A DNA stretch of 64,000 nt from Piper betle (taxonomy: Eukaryota; Streptophyta; Magnoliopsida; Piperales; Piperaceae): contig JAURVB010010969.1 of NCBI GenBank assembly GCA_033002965.1, positions 1 through 64,000 on the forward strand, given 5' to 3'. The translations under genes and the position numbers were made by a program. Position 1 is the first letter of the stretch; every line of letters begins with the position of its first letter. Shown one piece after another: positions 62,010-64,000 of this stretch. Below the pieces are notes generated by a model that was given only the letters and a program-made list of their open reading frames with translations, did not search any database and was not told the origin of the DNA.

Positions 62010-63480
62010 GACGGTTATTTCTGACATTTCAGATACTTCCATTGGCATCAAAATTTTATAATTTTGTGGGGTTGTGAGGTATAAAGGAAACATTTATAGC
62101 TGCCGTTATGCCGCATTCTAGTCGATAATGAGCATTTCATTTAAATCTTTCGCGAAATCTCTTGAAAACTATGAGTAAGTGGCATTTCTAGTATACGCTG
62201 CCTGCGGGTTTGGGCTTGAATTTTTGTTTGTAATCGTAACAATATGACTGACGTTTTGAAATGTTCGATCTCCATGTAGGTGACAATTAAAGCTCTGCTT
62301 ATGGTGGGTGCTCATTTTTTGAACAATTGAAGCTTTTGGATGGCGTGCAATAGAGATCTTTGAATCGGTGCATCCACGCGCTTTTTTCATGACGCATTGA
62401 TGCAATAATTTCGTGCGGAAAATTTCCCCGTTGTCATTTTCAAGAAGTTAGCATCGATGGCAATTAGAAACTACGGATCTTAAAGCAAAAAGCTATTCCT
62501 TGGTGGGTTAATACCAAACGAAGTGGAGGCACCCTTGCATACTTTTGTTCCTCAAATGGGTCGATCTTATTGCGGAAGGTGCAGAATTAATTATGGTTGT
62601 TACCCATGGGAGTTCTTTTGTAATACTGATTAATGTATGATTCTTATTGGTACATTCCCAAAGTGGGTATAATGTTTGTGAATATTTATTAACTTTCAAA
62701 ACTTGTTCCTTTGATTGCTTTTACTAATAGCAATTTAAAATAAAAATAATAATTAAATTATATCGGTGACAATTGAAATTTGAAAAACATCCGTTTCTTT
62801 CACTCCTACAAGCAAACATGGGAGGGAGCAGGGTTGAACTCTTGAATGAAAGGAATTAAGCTTAAAGACTCAACTAAACGAAGGCGCGGCGGGAACAACC
62901 TCATTAGAGTTTACAACCAGATTTCATATGGTTACAAAAGGGTTAAAACCCGAGGTAGAACTCTTAAGGAAACATGAAACGCAACATTAATGAACGATGA
63001 AGAACAATGCTTTGTAAAATGATACTTGTCCTACTACAAGTAGGTGCACATCTTGTATAACCCCAGCCATTCCCCAATTTCACAACTGTCTTCTGGAACT
63101 GATTTTTCAATATTTTAGGGATAATTAAACGGTCAAAACAGCGATTATTTTGCTTTTTATTAATAACTAAAATAGACTATATAATGGTATTGTAACCTTT
63201 TGCACCCAAATAGGGTTTTAATTTTTTTGTGAGTTTTTTATCAGAGGAAGAAAGTTTTTTGATGGAAAATTAAACCTTATTATTAGAAAAGGGAAAAATA
63301 AAAATGTTAAAAATACCCTCACTTGAAAAATATAGATAAAAGCTTCAACTAGGGGTGGCCACCCTTGTTTCGGCGACCGCCGCCTTTGCTCCAGTCGGCC
63401 AAGCCCTGCCTTGGTTACACAGGTATAGCGGCCCTAGGCTAAAGGCGGCTGACCTAACTGCTTATGGTCAAGGGCAGCCA
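62010..63480. other. CAX 3' flank and spacer
   Basis: Up to about 62700 this may be 3' UTR or downstream DNA. 63350-63480 is a GC-rich patch. No gene was recognised. Confidence 0.4.
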
Positions 63481-63486
63481 GATTTA

Positions 63487-63501
63487 GCTACTCTGATACC
63501 A
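63487..63501 (-). other. LTR-element primer-binding site (intact Met-tRNA type)
   Basis: On the minus strand this reads TGGTATCAGAGTAGC, nearly the consensus plant primer-binding site. Two bases away an LTR-like end TGACA (63504-63508 as TGTCA) follows, so an LTR of a minus-oriented element probably starts at 63504 and extends right. Confidence 0.5.
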
Positions 63502-63690
63502 CTTGTCATGCATCAAACAATCACAAAATAGCCTAGCAATTTTCGGGAAAGGATAGCATAGTTAGCCCCAATGATGTTTGACGGAAAATAGTTTTTGGAA
63601 ATTCATTATGATAAAGCATTACAATGCTTACCGTGAAATTAAAAAAACAATCAAAGAAAGTAATGTACCCTACAGGTCCCACGATTAAAA

Positions 63691-64000
63691 CATAGCTTTG
63701 ATACTACTTGTTGGAAATTATAACCTTAAAAACTTAACTTTAAGTTTAACCAAATTATATAGACGATAAAACCATCATCATAAAACTTTATTCTTCTTCG
63801 TATTAAATTTTCAAGAAAATAGAATTTGACAACAGAAACGTACTTGAATCGGTTAAAGAAAAATGATTCTTTACTTTTTTAGGAAAGAAAAATAATTATT
63901 TAATTCTTTAGGATTTTAATTTTCCAAATTCAATAGTAGCTCTTCAAGACCAGAGTTTCTGGAGGATGAGATGCAAAAGCGAAAAATTACTTACAAATTT
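63691..64000 (-). repeat. Second primer-binding-site-like motif and partial LTR at window edge
   Basis: 63691-63706 reads TAGTATCAAAGCTATG on the minus strand, a worn primer-binding site. It is followed two bases later by an LTR-like end (TTCCAACA on the minus strand, from 63709). The LTR runs beyond the window, so its length and family are unknown. Confidence 0.4.

Noticed and set aside
33160..63480. Possible shared family between the GC-rich patches 33160-33350 and 63350-63480
   Set aside because: Both are GGCC-rich in AT-rich surroundings, but I could not line up an extended match on either strand.
1..64000. CRISPR arrays, tRNA or rRNA genes
   Set aside because: No regularly spaced short repeats with unique spacers and no tRNA or rRNA signature were seen; the tandem repeats present are minisatellites without spacers.

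Overview
The window is nuclear DNA from a flowering plant. Every gene has several exons with GT..AG introns, the spacers are AT-rich, and the protein families are plant ones (SnRK1 beta-gamma subunit, KUP/HAK potassium transporter, CAX exchanger, VAR3-like RanBP2 zinc-finger protein). Several genes have very GC-rich first exons followed by AT-rich introns, a gradient that points to a monocot, but I cannot name a species.

Layout from left to right. 10-1250 holds a decayed Ty1/copia element (gag, primer-binding site, LTR). 3639-5154 (-) is a four-exon 2-oxoglutarate/Fe(II) dioxygenase of the SRG1/norcoclaurine-synthase-like group. 9047-15393 (+) is a complete 13-exon SNF4/KINbetagamma gene. 18085-24583 (+) is a complete 9-exon KUP3/POT4-type potassium transporter. 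25732-28072 (+) is a small lysine-rich plant protein that I cannot name. 28688-32650 (-) is a wrecked copy of a SPATA20-like (DUF255, thioredoxin-domain) gene, cut by a 685-bp hAT-type element with a perfect 8-bp target duplication and touching a TRIM-like LTR. 32650-38240 is repeat-rich spacer with a larger TRIM-like element. 38420-43001 (+) is a CCCH zinc-finger gene of the ZFN type that looks pseudogenised, with a 1.04-kb hAT-like element in its last intron and an inverted relative of that element just downstream. 45521-48991 (-) is a VAR3-like chloroplast zinc-finger gene whose frame is broken twice, both times in G/C homopolymers. 50260-52693 (-) is a Ty3/gypsy remnant that has lost protease and reverse transcriptase. 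56896-62009 (+) is a complete 10-exon vacuolar cation/H+ exchanger of the CAX2/5/6 group. The right edge holds two primer-binding-site-like motifs of further LTR elements.

The genes do not form an operon or an obvious biosynthetic cluster. Energy sensing (SnRK1), K+ transport and Ca2+/H+ exchange lie within 55 kb of each other, which I read as chance. I found no convincing new enzyme system. The most unusual content is repetitive: a TRIM-like family (LTRs starting TGTGAG) seen three times, a hAT-like family with GC-rich minisatellite cores seen twice, and one clean hAT insertion into a coding exon.

Exon boundaries were set by hand from splice sites, reading-frame continuity and remembered family structure. 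No alignment was run.
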